A stretch of DNA of 64,000 nucleotides from Strigamia acuminata (GCA_949358305.1 OX442317.1:5212186-5276185), one strand, 5' to 3'; shown: positions 20,854 through 31,727, numbered from the stretch's first letter. A program made the numbers and translations. Notes: generated from the letters alone by a model not told the origin.

Positions 20854-22287
20854 ACAAAAGGCGCATTCATAAAGCCCAAAAAGTCCTGTTGACCAACTTA
20901 TAAAAATGGGATAAATTATTAATTTTTTATACATAATATACAATATATAATATGTAAGTTATTGCAGTAAGATATTTACAAAATCGTTTTCAAAATTTAT
21001 CTTTTTTAACAACAGCAAAAACAAAAAAAGACGAGTACATTCCTATGATTGAATTATGATACACTAACTATCGTGTATTTTTGTATTTATTTTTAAGCAA
21101 TTAGTTGAATTACATTTTATTCTATTTTTAAAAGTCATATTTTTATACGATTTTGAAAATATTTTACTTGTTTTGTTTTATTTATTTATTGAGTGCCTGA
21201 AATCTTTTTGTAATGCATGGCTCTCCAATAGAGTGCCTTTACGTTTATAAAAACTTGAAAAGTAACTTTTCTGCACTTTGCGATGATAATTTTTTCTTGA
21301 ATGCAAGTAGAAATATTAGCACAAGGTGCAGAAAGGGTCCGTGCTCTATTGAAGTGTGCAATAATAATAATCTATGCTTTTCACTGTTGTAAACAATGTC
21401 CTGGTTGTCAGGGAACAAACCTGACAACCAGGACCCGAATAAATTAGTCTTGACTCAAAGTCTGAGAGTTGACATTATATTTATTATGACTTTCAAATCT
21501 GCAAGACAAACCCAAGTCAATACCATTGGCGACCAGACAAGCCATACTATTCAGTAAAGCTTTTCTTTCACAAGATTATCAAGTTATGTGAATATGTTGG
21601 AACATTTTAAGAATTCCACAGGCATGAAAGTGTGTTCTGCATGTAAAAATTGGCAATTTTTGAGCATAACCATTGTCTAGTAACCATAAATTGTCAATAT
21701 GATGTTGGACATTGTGGTCTTCGGCTGCCAATAGGTCACCAGGAGGAGCTTGGACGTATCACGTGTATTGGAGAAACTTCCACTACACTTTGTAACAGCC
21801 GATCATGGTTAAGTGTGTATTTAATTTAGTTTGAATAAATCACTTGTAATCTTTTAACCCTTACGAACGTTGTATTTATTGGACCGAGCTATTTCCAGCA
21901 TATGAAACTAAACTGCAAATAAAATGATAAATATTTGTGCATGAAATATGGAATATGTTCCAAGTTTGGACAATTCTGAATGCAGGTAAAAAGGATTTTC
22001 AATACATTTTTTAGTGCACGGGTCTCTATAAGTACGTGGGGGCAAATTCGAATTTTGTAATTAAAACACCCAGACACTATACTCATGTTCGACTCAAAAG
22101 AGGCCCCTTCTCCCATTGACGGAGCCATTTCACTGGTATAGTGATCCGAAAAAATAGATCAAAACATCAGAATTGCAATTGATGTACAGACATTGTAATC
22201 GATTGCCTGGGTAAAGGCCAAAATTTCAAAAATGTGTGCTTTCCAGACAAAGCAACCAATAAACAGAGCAAACATGAGTTTTACATA
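20854..22287. other. Downstream DNA of the death-fold gene, with an inserted block
   Basis: 21130-21235 and 22021-22110 match successive parts of decayed copy A. The 785 bp between them (21236-22020) are absent from copy A and look inserted. That insert contains CAGGACCCGAATAAATTAG and ATTGGCGACCAGAC, which resemble an LTR end followed by a primer-binding site. No gene is visible. Confidence 0.45.
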
Positions 22288-22673
22288 GGGGCCGTCCATA
22301 AATTACGTAACGCTGATTTTTCGATTTTTAGACCCCCCTTCCCCCCCTTGTAACAAGGTCGTAACAAATCCACAAACCCCCCTAGAATATTATATTACGT
22401 AACAAAACTCACCCCCCCCCCACCCCCCAAAAAAAAAAAAAAAAAATTGATTCAAGCTTATAATACAAAAGTTTTCAAAATTTTACAAAATTTTACAAAA
22501 AAGTTTCAAAAATTTTCAAAAATTAAAAAAAAATTTTAAAAATGTTAAAAAAAAATTTGTTACGTAACATTATTAAGAACCCCCTCCCTCCCAGTCGTAA
22601 CAACCCGTAACAAAATTTGAAACCCCCTCCCCCCCCCCCCCCCTCCAGGCGTTACGTAATTTATGGACGGCCC
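22288..22673. mobile_element. MITE with GGGCCGTCCATAAATTACGTAACGC ends
   Basis: The 386-bp palindromic element has perfect terminal inverted repeats of about 25 bp (GGGCCGTCCATAAATTACGT at the left, ACGTAATTTATGGACGGCCC at the right). The interior is made of C-runs, A-runs and CGTAACAAA words, also in inverted order. This terminal motif is widespread in insect genomes. No coding capacity is present. Confidence 0.85.
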
Positions 22674-23060
22674 TTTATATATGTGCATAAAACTTTATTT
22701 CATAAATGGAAATAACATTTTATAATAAAAGAAAATCAAAATTATATCAACTTAAATGGTCATAACAATCACAAAAATAAATCAAAATCAAAACGACTTC
22801 TCCGAGTGGTAGTGTACAGTCTGGAGCTTTTCCACACACAGCCACAGCTAAGATTAAGCCTTTAAATATTTACTTCCATTTCTTAAATTACATCACAAAT
22901 AATCATAACCACGACTACAAAAGCATAGTTTATTACTCATTCGGTTTGACAGTTTTCCTCATTTATCACATTTCGTGACGTACGGACCTGCGCAACTCGT
23001 CTTGAATCATTCAATACGATGATCTCAAAATGTCGCTAAAACTTGATGTGATTGAAATAC
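22674..23060. other. AT-rich intergenic stretch upstream of the SEFIR gene
   Basis: I see no gene. The last 100 bp hold the SEFIR gene promoter. Confidence 0.5.
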
Positions 23061-23062
23061 AG

Positions 23063-23070
23063 TATATAAA
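23063..23070 (+). promoter_or_regulatory. TATA box of the death-fold/SEFIR gene
   Basis: TATATAAA lies 46 bp upstream of the start codon at 23109, consistent with a very short leader. Confidence 0.6.
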
Positions 23071-23108
23071 CCGTTCTAACACCTATCCAACTTCCAATTT
23101 GTAAGAAA

Positions 23109-25170
23109 ATGGATACCAAGTAAGTACACGGACAACAGAAATATTGTTTCTAAATGAAAACTTCCGATAATCGATGTCAATTTATTAATCAAATTTAAAG
23201 CGCAAAAGATTAAAACATAAGCAAATGTTCCGTACACTTTTATCAATTAATATCTTTTAAACGGTCAGTAGGTGGAAATTTTGTACCAACATTAAAGCTC
23301 AGGACGAATTGCCCGAGTCGGATCCCGAAGACGACACTGACAATTCGCTTGAAAACAATGCAGCCGATGAAAATCCACTGTTGCGGCGTCAAGTCGAAGA
23401 TCGAATCCAACAATACGGCCACAAACCTAGCACATACAATCACAAACTGATGAAAACATTAGAGACGACATTAAAAAACAACCACATGGATTTACTCTCC
23501 GAATTGTACGACTGTGACCACGCTAAATTCCACAATGTAAAAAAAAAAAACCTTTTTCAACATCGATGCATTAAAACGATCCGTTAATTCTTTCAGGAAA
23601 TCGATTACGAAGTCTCACGACCCGACAACAGTGGAAAATATTCCTCAAAATTATACGCTGGTCTGCTCTACATTTATCAAAGAGACGAACACAAGATAAC
23701 GTGGGGAAAAGTTCTATCGGCATTAATAAAAATCCCAAGATGGGACGTGCTAAAAGCTTTGTGCGCACCGGAATTAGACGAATATTGTAATTATCAAATT
23801 CCAATTTAATTTAACTCAATTTATTTCAATTTATTCCAACTCATTATAGGGAATAAAGGGAATTTTGGCGGAGCCAAACGCGCCCCCGAATGCACTTCCC
23901 ATTCCAAACAACCCGTAGAGAGTCTCGAGATGTTCGGAATTCCCAAAAATAATTCCGCCAACGACTCCCCGACGAACGACTTGCAAGATTCCGGCATAAA
24001 CTCATCTCCAGAACACGCCATCACCAACTCTCTTTCAAACATGACAATAAGCAACGATCCACGTGGCGCCACGAATCCAATCGCACCAAACACGAACTGG
24101 AACGGCAACGCGATCCCCCAAAATCAATTTCCCATCGCTCCGATGTGTTACCAATGGCTTCAGATGGCAATCCCGTCGCTCCCCACCCAAGCCAACATGC
24201 AATACGTTAATTCGTTCATGGTCAATTCCGCCGTCATGTCGCAGCAACAAAACATGTTTTCATCTCTCCCACCTACGTACATGTTTCCCAGGCCCCCTGG
24301 TGTGGAACCTAACAGCAATTCGCTGCCGTTTCAGTCGTCGGCGATGGCTAGCAGTTTCTCCAGCGCTTATTCCACGCTACCCATGGCTCCAGGATCGATC
24401 CCGAGCAATTACTGTTCGCCGCCCGCTACGAATGTCGCCAACAACGAAATGCAAATGAGTAACGTCAACTTTGCGCAACGGAATGAGCAGAATAACTGCG
24501 CGTCGGCAGGGATCCCGCGTGGTGTATCGCCTCCCGAGATGGATAATATAAAAATACACGTGTTGCTCACGTATTCGCGCGATGCTGAGCAGGTGGCGAA
24601 GGAGCTGCAGGTTCGGCTGTGGGAGGAGTTCAGTATTTTGTCGATGACGGCGCAAGAAATGAGCGAATGCATGAGGCATTCGTTGGGAGAGGATATCGGT
24701 ATGAGGTGTCAGGAGGTAAATGGTGGAGTTTTGGTTTAAAAATTGGATTTGTGCTGATTTTTTGTTGTTGTTTTAGGTGAAATATGTCGTGCCGTTGTTG
24801 TCGAAGAAATACATCGCTGATATCGGGTATGGACATCTGCTCGATGATAACGAGTATTTGTCGTCGTTGTATGATTGCGATGAAAATAAAGACGATAGGA
24901 ATTTGGTTTCTAGTATTTATACGCACTTTGTTAACATGTATGTATTTGGTTTTTTGATTTTTTCGGGTTGATATGTTTTTTATTAATTTTTATTTTTGTT
25001 TTAGGTGCTTTACGGAGGGAGGACGGAATTTTAAAGTTCGGCCCGTTAGCGTCATTGCAAACTCGTTCGATATACGTAAAAGGTTGACACCGTGTCTGAC
25101 AAATGCGTGGCATTTGTGGCGGGATTTTGAGAATTTTGTTCGTGTTATTAGCACAGGATTGAATTTTTAA
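23109..25170 (+). CDS. Death-fold plus SEFIR adaptor, ACT1/CIKS-like, 553 aa
   Basis: Six exons join in frame: 23109-23119, 23269-23536, 23597-23786, 23850-24715, 24777-24937 and 25005-25170, all with GT-AG borders. Residues about 40-155 form a death-superfamily region (LLRRQVEDRIQQYG, then KLYAGLLYIYQRDEHKITWG and KVLSALIKIPRWDVLKAL). A low-complexity Ser/Asn/Pro/Met-rich linker of about 240 residues follows. The last 160 residues match the SEFIR fold of IL-17 receptors and ACT1: KIHVLLTYSRDAEQVAKEL (box 1), VKYVVPLLSKKYIADI, YTHFVNMCFTEGG and NFKVRPVSVIAN. In ACT1 the SEFIR domain binds IL-17 receptor SEFIR domains and recruits TRAF6. Death plus SEFIR architecture is known for CIKS-like proteins of molluscs. 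A cytoplasmic role in IL-17-type immune signalling is therefore likely but inferred. The U-box-like segment of vertebrate ACT1 was not seen. Confidence 0.72.
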
Positions 25171-25719
25171 AAGCGATTTTTTTTTGCTCTGGCTATTTTA
25201 TGTTTAAAACAGATTGAAGTTTTAAAAGCGATTTTTTTGTGCTCTGGATATTTTATGTTTAAAACAGATTGTGGAAGTGATTGTTATACAATATAAGCTT
25301 ATATATTTCTAAGATTTAATTAAATGAAATGTAAACACTATCGGAACATAAAATTGTTCACCTATTAAAATTAAAATTTGTGTTTTGTGTTTGTTTAGCG
25401 AGAACGGAATTCTGTACTGAGAGGATTGGTAGTTCTTGTTCTTAGAATGCCGTATTATACTGTACAAGCGGAAACCAAGAGTTAAAAACTGATTGTGATC
25501 GTGATTATATATTTATTTTTAAGATTTTATAAAATAAAATGTAAATTCTATCGAAACATAAAATTGTTTATTATTAAAATTGTTTCATCCGGTGAAATTA
25601 ATTTTTGTTAAAATTAAAATTTTGTTCGTGTGTTTTGTTTTTAGCGGGTTTTAGAGATACCGAAAACGTAATTCAGGTTTTGAGGTGCCAGAGAGCATGG
25701 TTGATTGCTTGTCAACAAA
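25167..25719. repeat. Tandem duplications between the SEFIR and RPC3 genes
   Basis: Two copies of a 60-bp unit (TTTTAAAAGCGATTTTTTT and CTCTGG) occur at 25167-25270. A larger duplication relates about 25300-25410 to 25530-25650 (AACATAAAATTGTT, then GTGTTTGTTTAGCG versus GTGTTTTGTTTTTAGCG). Both larger copies end in a splice-acceptor-like tract, so alternative 5' leaders of RPC3 are possible. Confidence 0.55.
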
Positions 25720-27492
25720 ATGACTCAACTACAGAACAATTTGGCGATAAAACTACTCGAGGAACATTTCGGCGATATTGTTACGAGTGTTGGAAGGTGT
25801 TTATTGGAGCATGGCACATTACCAATGCGAGAAATAATAGACCGAACTAACGAGAACATTGCTTCCGTGAAAAACGCATTAGTTGTCCTAATTGAACATG
25901 ATTTGGTGTCGTTTCACCTTAATAATCGTGGACTAGTGTCATACCGATTGAAATCCGAGGATGTACATCCAATGCTGAGTTACCCTTTGTACATTGGAGC
26001 TGCAGAAAAATTGTAATTAAATAATTAAGTACAAATTTGTACCAAAATATTCACTTTTAAAATATATTTTACAGATTTGGAGTTGAAGGAAAATTAATCA
26101 TCGAGCAAATATTGTTGAGTGGGAGATTAAAACTGTCGGAAATTGTCGAAAAAGTGAAGAACGAGTCAGAAACATGTACGTATTAATTTATTTCTATCGA
26201 ATAAAGACTCAAATGTTCACTTATTTTACAGGCGGAGAACCAATACAACAACAAACGATCCGTAACAAATTTATAAACATGGTGGACAACCATTACTTAC
26301 AACGATGCTCGACGGTGGTGCAAGAACCCAATGTCATTAAAGTTTTAATGCCAACTGAATCCGAACTCTACGTCGTACCAAATGCGCCCCCAAACAGTGA
26401 AGTTTATTGGAAACTTAACTTCGACACCTTTAGTTTATATTTAAGGTGAGAAATTCCCTCGTAAAATTTAATTTCCTAAAAAAATTTCTCATTTTTATTG
26501 CAATTTCTCTAGGAATTGCATTATAATTGAGTCGATCGAGAGGAAATTCGACTCCACCGCAGCCGTCATAATAGAAACGATGTTGAGATTGATGGAATCT
26601 TACAGCGACGTGAAATGCATCGATTCAAATCCGATTTCAAAAATTACGATTAGCAACGAGCTTCCGTCCGATTCGGGCATTGTATCGGCAGTATTGGATC
26701 AATACTTGACCCGAATGGCCGACGATTCCGTTCAAATTATATCCAAAGTGGACGATCATCAGGGAGGGATGTACAGTCTCCGCTTGTCCAAATTTATTAA
26801 CTCGCTGACGTGGGCGATGATCGAGAGAATCGTCGTAGAACGATTCGATTCAAAACACTGCAGAATATTCCGACTAATTCGCCAAAAGGAGTTCCTGGAG
26901 CAGAAAGAAATCGAAACCATGTCGATGATTCTTCCGAAAGAGGCGAAGCTAATCACGTACACTCTTTTAGCGGCCAATTTGATCCATTTGCAAGAAGTTC
27001 CTCAGACTGCGGATTACGCAAACTCAAAAACCTTCTTCTTATTTTGCATCCGATTCCCTCAAGTGAATTTTCCCTCAGTTTAAATAATAAATGTTTGTTT
27101 AATAATATTTTATTTCGTTCTAGGTCGTCCGCATGCTGTTGGAGTGGTGTCACAAATCGTTGTTTAACCTCAAAGTTGCTCGGCAATGCGAAGTGAAGCA
27201 AAACAAGCGGCTTTTGGAGAAAAAACAGAAAATTCAGGCTATAATTGACGCTCTGAAAAGCCAGGATGCAGATCCCGCGCAAATAGCCGAGGTAAATTAA
27301 ATTATTTTGTATATATATATTTTTTTTATAAGTTTTTTTTTTTAAAAGGTTGAAGAAATGATCACTCCTCCGGAAACGTTGGTTTTAGAAAACGTTCAGA
27401 AGGCGAGCGATAAATTGGACAGCGGCGAAATCAATCTCTTGGAATGTCTGCTGATTTTCAAGTTTTGTATCAATTATCACACGTTAAAATGA
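25720..27492 (+). CDS. POLR3C: RNA polymerase III subunit RPC3 (C82), 489 aa
   Basis: Six exons join in frame: 25720-26012, 26075-26175, 26232-26445, 26513-27062, 27124-27291 and 27349-27492. RPC3 belongs to the RPC3-RPC6-RPC7 subcomplex needed for promoter opening at tRNA and 5S genes. The N-terminus has the winged-helix start (LLEEHFGDIVTSVGRCLLEH, then GTLPMREIIDRT and VKNALVVLIEHDLV). A second winged helix follows (LIIEQILLSGRLKLSEIVEK). The middle holds the RPC82 domain (MLRLMESYSDVKCIDSNPIS, IVVERFDSKHCRIFRLI). The C-terminus has the typical VVRMLLEWCHKSLFNLKVAR and a coiled-coil-like KQNKRLLEKKQKIQAII. Length is slightly under the usual 530. The start at 25720 has a good ACAAA-ATG context. 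Its 3' end lies 30 bp from the convergent neighbour's stop codon. Confidence 0.93.
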
Positions 27493-27522
27493 CTAAAAAA
27501 AATGTCGGAAAAATGATTGATT

Positions 27523-28959
27523 TTATTTCGAGATATATTTTTTAAGCAGATTTGCCAGCTGCTTCTTTAATAGCGACTCGTTAGCGATAACAACCTTGTG
27601 CAAATTGAGCAAATCGTTTTGCGACAGTTGTTCCGCGTAATTATTCACAAATGACTGAAGCAAGCGGGCAAAATTTAGATTTTTCTTCATGTTTTCGGCT
27701 TCCCTTTCGAGAATGGCATTTAAACTCGAAGGAACATCTTTGCCTAAACAAAACTGAAATATTAAAAACGATTAATTGAGTAATATTTCACACATTTCTT
27801 TATTTTAATTACCTTCAGATTAATTACAGTGTGAACGAGCTTAACCCAATTCTCGTTCCACTTTGGCACGACCTTTAACAACTCTCTGAAGAAATTTATT
27901 TTAAAAAATTATTAAAATCTAGAAAAATTGATACAAATTTGGTGGATTTTACTGGAAAAAAATGATTGTGATGTCTTCACTATAACTTTGTTGAATTAAA
28001 CAAGTTAGAAGATTTAGTTGTTGGTCCTCCAAAGCGGGACACGATTTAATAATGTTTATAGCCAATCCGTAGCAACTGGCTCGTGGGTACTTTGTAGATA
28101 ACGAAATGATGCTGTCGATGAAAATTTGCGACGGTGTTTGGGTGAGGGAATGGACCTGCTCAACGGTAGAAATCGGTGATTTAAAACGGATAAATTTTGC
28201 TTTATTTTCTTGGGCGACCTTTTGATGGTACATTTGCCTGAATAGAATTGTCATGACATTAATGCCCAAGTTTTCTTCCGAATTATTCACGTATTTGCTC
28301 AGATTTATGAGTGGTTTTTGTGGCAAATCGGAAAGTGAAATTTCATCACACAACATTTCGACCTGCAATAAAAAAAAAATTAATCGTGAAATTATTTTTT
28401 ATAAAAATTAATAGGTCAAGTTGTCTACTTGTGCAATTGACATCTCGTTGAATAATTGGAGCAATGTTTGATAAGTTGTTGGGTTTTCTGCTTCCTCTAG
28501 ACCTTTTTTGAGCGTTTGAATTATTTTCTGAATTTTAAAAATAAGAAAAACGAAACTTTTGTAAATTCCATATTACAAAATAATATATTTTTGGCAGCAC
28601 CAATTGGTCTTCTGATAATCCACACAACTTTTTACAGTTTATTGGTTCATTGTCAGTGTCAGTAACTGCAAATAAATGTAAAATAAAATTATAAACAATA
28701 TTTATTTTAATTTATGTTTATTTTCAAACTGACAAGTGTCTTCAATTTTTCTTTTAACTTCCTGCGAGTCCGCAATGACCATCTCTTTCATGTTAATGAT
28801 GGTATTGCCGAGTTCGTTGTTGTCACTCGTGACTTCATCAAACATCCAATCCCACGGGTAAACAAACTTGTCATCTTTCTCTGAATTCCACTTTTCTACA
28901 AGTTCCCGCAACTTTATTTCAGATTGCGGCGCTAATTTGTAATCGCTAAACGCAGACAT
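27523..28959 (-). CDS. FANCE-like helical repeat protein, 375 aa
   Basis: Six exons join in frame on the minus strand: 28959-28734, 28665-28577, 28527-28429, 28362-27953, 27885-27813 and 27753-27523. The first exon boundary has one base of uncertainty. The protein is soluble and largely helical. Its C-terminal two thirds consist of short HEAT-like helices (LPQKPLINLSKYVNNSEENL, FIDSIISLSTKYP, LNLLTCLIQQSYSEDI, LLKVVPKWNENWVKLVHTVI). It ends NLHKVVIANESLLKKQLANL, reminiscent of the C-terminal domain of Fanconi anaemia protein E, which links the FA core complex to FANCD2. The N-terminus (PWDWMFDEV) is unassigned. The match is from pattern memory only; other small helical-repeat proteins remain possible. 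It shares a bidirectional promoter region with PPP1R15 and converges on RPC3. Confidence 0.5.
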
Positions 28960-29518
28960 TCCCCGGGCAGTGAACCATTTATCGTTCTATGTCGTCATTG
29001 GCACCGAAAATTGCACGAGAATCCCTTTTCAGCTGATTCATTCAAGGAAAGAATCGTCGATTTCCCTGAACTCGCCGCCATTAACCTCGTATTTACTCAC
29101 GTGCTGGATTACGTTTTATACATTCAGCCAATCAGCGAAGTTGTTGCACACATTCATGTTTCAATCAGACAACGTAGACAGCTTAAAATTTACGTGTTCG
29201 AGTTTTCACTGAATATGATGGAAATTTTTAATGTCGTCTTCTTTTTCTGCCTGAACAACATTGAATTTACCGAAGACTGTGGTTTTACCTTGCCGCACCA
29301 ATCGAGAACGAGCGAAATATCGAAAAAAGACGAAAAAATGGTTCGTGTCAACTGGATCCAAGATGGCGCTAATCTAGTGGATTGCATCAGAAAAGTTGAA
29401 GGCCATCGAATTCGTCGCTTTATGTGCTGATTTCAGTTTTAAGAATGACAAACCTTATATCTATATTTAATTGTACATTTCGCTTATATTCGTGTTTAGT
29501 TTTACCGAAAAACTCGCA
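28960..29518 (+). promoter_or_regulatory. Bidirectional promoter and uORF-bearing leader of PPP1R15
   Basis: The FANCE-like start (28959, minus) and the PPP1R15 leader diverge from here. The leader has at least three upstream ORFs before the main ATG at 29519: 28989-29036 (15 codons), 29156-29212 (18 codons) and 29215-29430 (71 codons). A splice-acceptor-like TTTAG at 29500 could remove some of them. Vertebrate GADD34 and CReP leaders carry inhibitory uORFs that allow translation when eIF2alpha is phosphorylated; whether these work the same way is inference. Confidence 0.45.
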
Positions 29519-31727
29519 ATGGAAGTGAATAATTCGCACTTTTATTCCGAATGGACAATTTTTAGAGCCGTCAAAGATTTATTTTTTTATTTCATACCAA
29601 GATTTTTTGTCGTCGATTCCATGTGTGCCGTTGGACCCAAAATGATGCCGAAAAACACACTCTACAATCTATGTGATAAAATGCTGTACCCCGACCCGAC
29701 CACGGAACAGAAAATGACCGAAAAACACAACTTTTCACGTTTATTCAACGGATTGACCGGTGGCAAAGGGTTAAACCCATCAAACACGACGTATTCAACG
29801 CCCAACAACTGTAAATTACCACATTACACTTTTCTCCGCCCGAAAAACGACGAATTTTCGATGTACGACAAAATTGTGAAAGCGGAGGACGTTCGCAAAC
29901 CCGAAATGGATTTGGATTTGAATTTTCTGCTTCAAATCCGTTGCGGAGTGAAAATCTGCGCGGAAAACGCGACGGAAAGCAGTAAAAACAGTCCTGCTGA
30001 AAACAGTGCTCCGAATTGTGCTAATTTATCGACAAATATCGAATTAAGACATAAAGATAAGGAAACTGCCGAGCCTAGTCTAGAAATTAACGAAATTTCA
30101 AAGGTCTGTGATAAGGCGTGGAGACGAGGAAGTAATCGTCGCGCGAAAAGCCGCGCGGCAATTTTGAGGGAGAAAAAGAGAACTAGATGTAATAATCGCC
30201 GATCCAGGAAAGCGAACAGATCTAATTTAATTAAAAATGATGTAAACTGCACGTTGACCCAGGAAAATCGTGTCGCGGAGGAGAAAAATGTGCAAAATGT
30301 GCCCGAATTGCAGCTTGACGTTGATTTTCAATGGAGTTTTGTGTCCGAAAACGAGGAGGAAGATTTGCCGTTCGTCGGCGAGTGTAGTTCCAGTTCGGTT
30401 ACTTATATTATCGACGCGCCGGAATCGTTGACGATTTGCTTGGAGGACGATTGGGATTGCGTCGATGACGACTGGGATTGCGTTGACGATGGGAGCGATA
30501 ACGATGACGTGTGGGCGTCGTTTCAGGTATTTTTTGTTATCGGTTATTTTATTATTATTTTTTTTTTTAATTTTTGATTTAATAATTTTTTTTTTTAATT
30601 TTAGCAATGCGGATTACAAGCTGCGGGATTGTTTTTGGGCAATTTCGTGCGCCAAGATGCGATCGATGGCACGACGATGTCGGAGGAGTCCGAGGAGGAG
30701 TTGAATTGTCGGATCCGAATCGCCGACGCGAATGCGCGATGGGAACGAGGATTAAACGACGATGCGTTGATGGTGTTGTGCAGCGAAAAGAAAAAAGTAC
30801 GTCAAACTAAAATAATATTAATCCAGTATTATTTTAGTTTTACTTGCAAAACATCGACTTTTTTAAAAAAAACTATTTATTCGGGGCTAGTGATTTTTGC
30901 GAACAAGTAGTTCGCAAAAATCACTAGCTTTGCAGTTCCGATGATTTATTTACATTTATTGACTGAAATCAAACAGAAGCAGTCCATTGTTGCGATTATT
31001 TCTTAGTTGTGGGACTTTTTTCGCTCAAAATTGATTTAATTTTGTTGATTTTCACCTTAAGGTAGGTAGGCATCCCTCGTGTCTTGTCCTTGCTATTGAT
31101 TTTCATGTATATTTTGCTCTCTTGCATTCCAAATTGATCTAATTTACAAATTCGGACGTAAAGCGGAAGCTAGTGCGATTATTTCGGCTCTATTTATTGA
31201 CAAAATCGTGACTGAAGAGGAGAGAAATGTGCAAATTGTGGGCGGCACGGCAGGATGTTATCATTTTCGTACCAATCGCACCCCACATTGGTACGAAGTT
31301 ATTCATCACTCAATGACGTTAAAACCAATTGAGATTGTAATAATTTACGTTGTAATTTCCCATAAAAAAAATGTATACTTTGACTATGACTCATGTATTT
31401 GCGTATCAAATTACATCATCAGGAAGTTGGTAGTGACCGGCAGATTTCCACGCATTAAGATTTGATTAGAAAATAGAAAAGAAACTTGCTGGGAAAAGAC
31501 TAATCGTTGTTTTTTATTACAATTTCTAGGTTCATTTTGCGCCAGATTTAGTCCGAGTGCATTCGTTAACGAGCGAAGACGACGAAGACTCGAGGAAAGG
31601 CCCTTGGGAAGAGTACGCGCGTGATCGAGAAAGATTTACGAAGAAGATCGACCATTTAGACTCGATAATCAGTCCAATTCTGCTGGGAAAACATCGGGCA
31701 AAAATCTACGATAAACTTTACCGTTGA
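29519..31727 (+). CDS. PPP1R15: PPP1R15 (GADD34/CReP) eIF2alpha phosphatase regulatory subunit, 465 aa
   Basis: Three exons join in phase 0: 29519-30526, 30605-30796 and 31530-31727. The protein recruits PP1 to dephosphorylate eIF2alpha and so ends the integrated stress response. The diagnostic C-terminus is present: the PP1-binding RVxF motif KVHF (residues 400-403, split by the last intron), then GPWEEYARDRERFTKKI, the segment that binds the PP1-actin-eIF2alpha complex. The N-terminus has a hydrophobic stretch (DLFFYFIPRFFVV), as in the ER-anchoring region of CReP-type proteins. The middle is a basic Arg-rich patch (RRGSNRRAKSRAA) followed by an acidic region with a tandem DDWDCVD repeat. 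Low conservation outside the C-terminus is normal for the family. Intron 2 (733 bp) holds an 18-19 bp perfect hairpin at 30887-30927. Confidence 0.88.
30886..30928. repeat. Perfect 18-19 bp hairpin in PPP1R15 intron 2
   Basis: CTAGTGATTTTTGCGAAC and its exact complement flank a 5-nt loop (AAGTA). Confidence 0.85.

Noticed and set aside
31208-31465. 85-codon frame in PPP1R15 intron 2
   Set aside because: No family match and no splice evidence; skipping it leaves a perfect phase-0 join to the RVxF exon.
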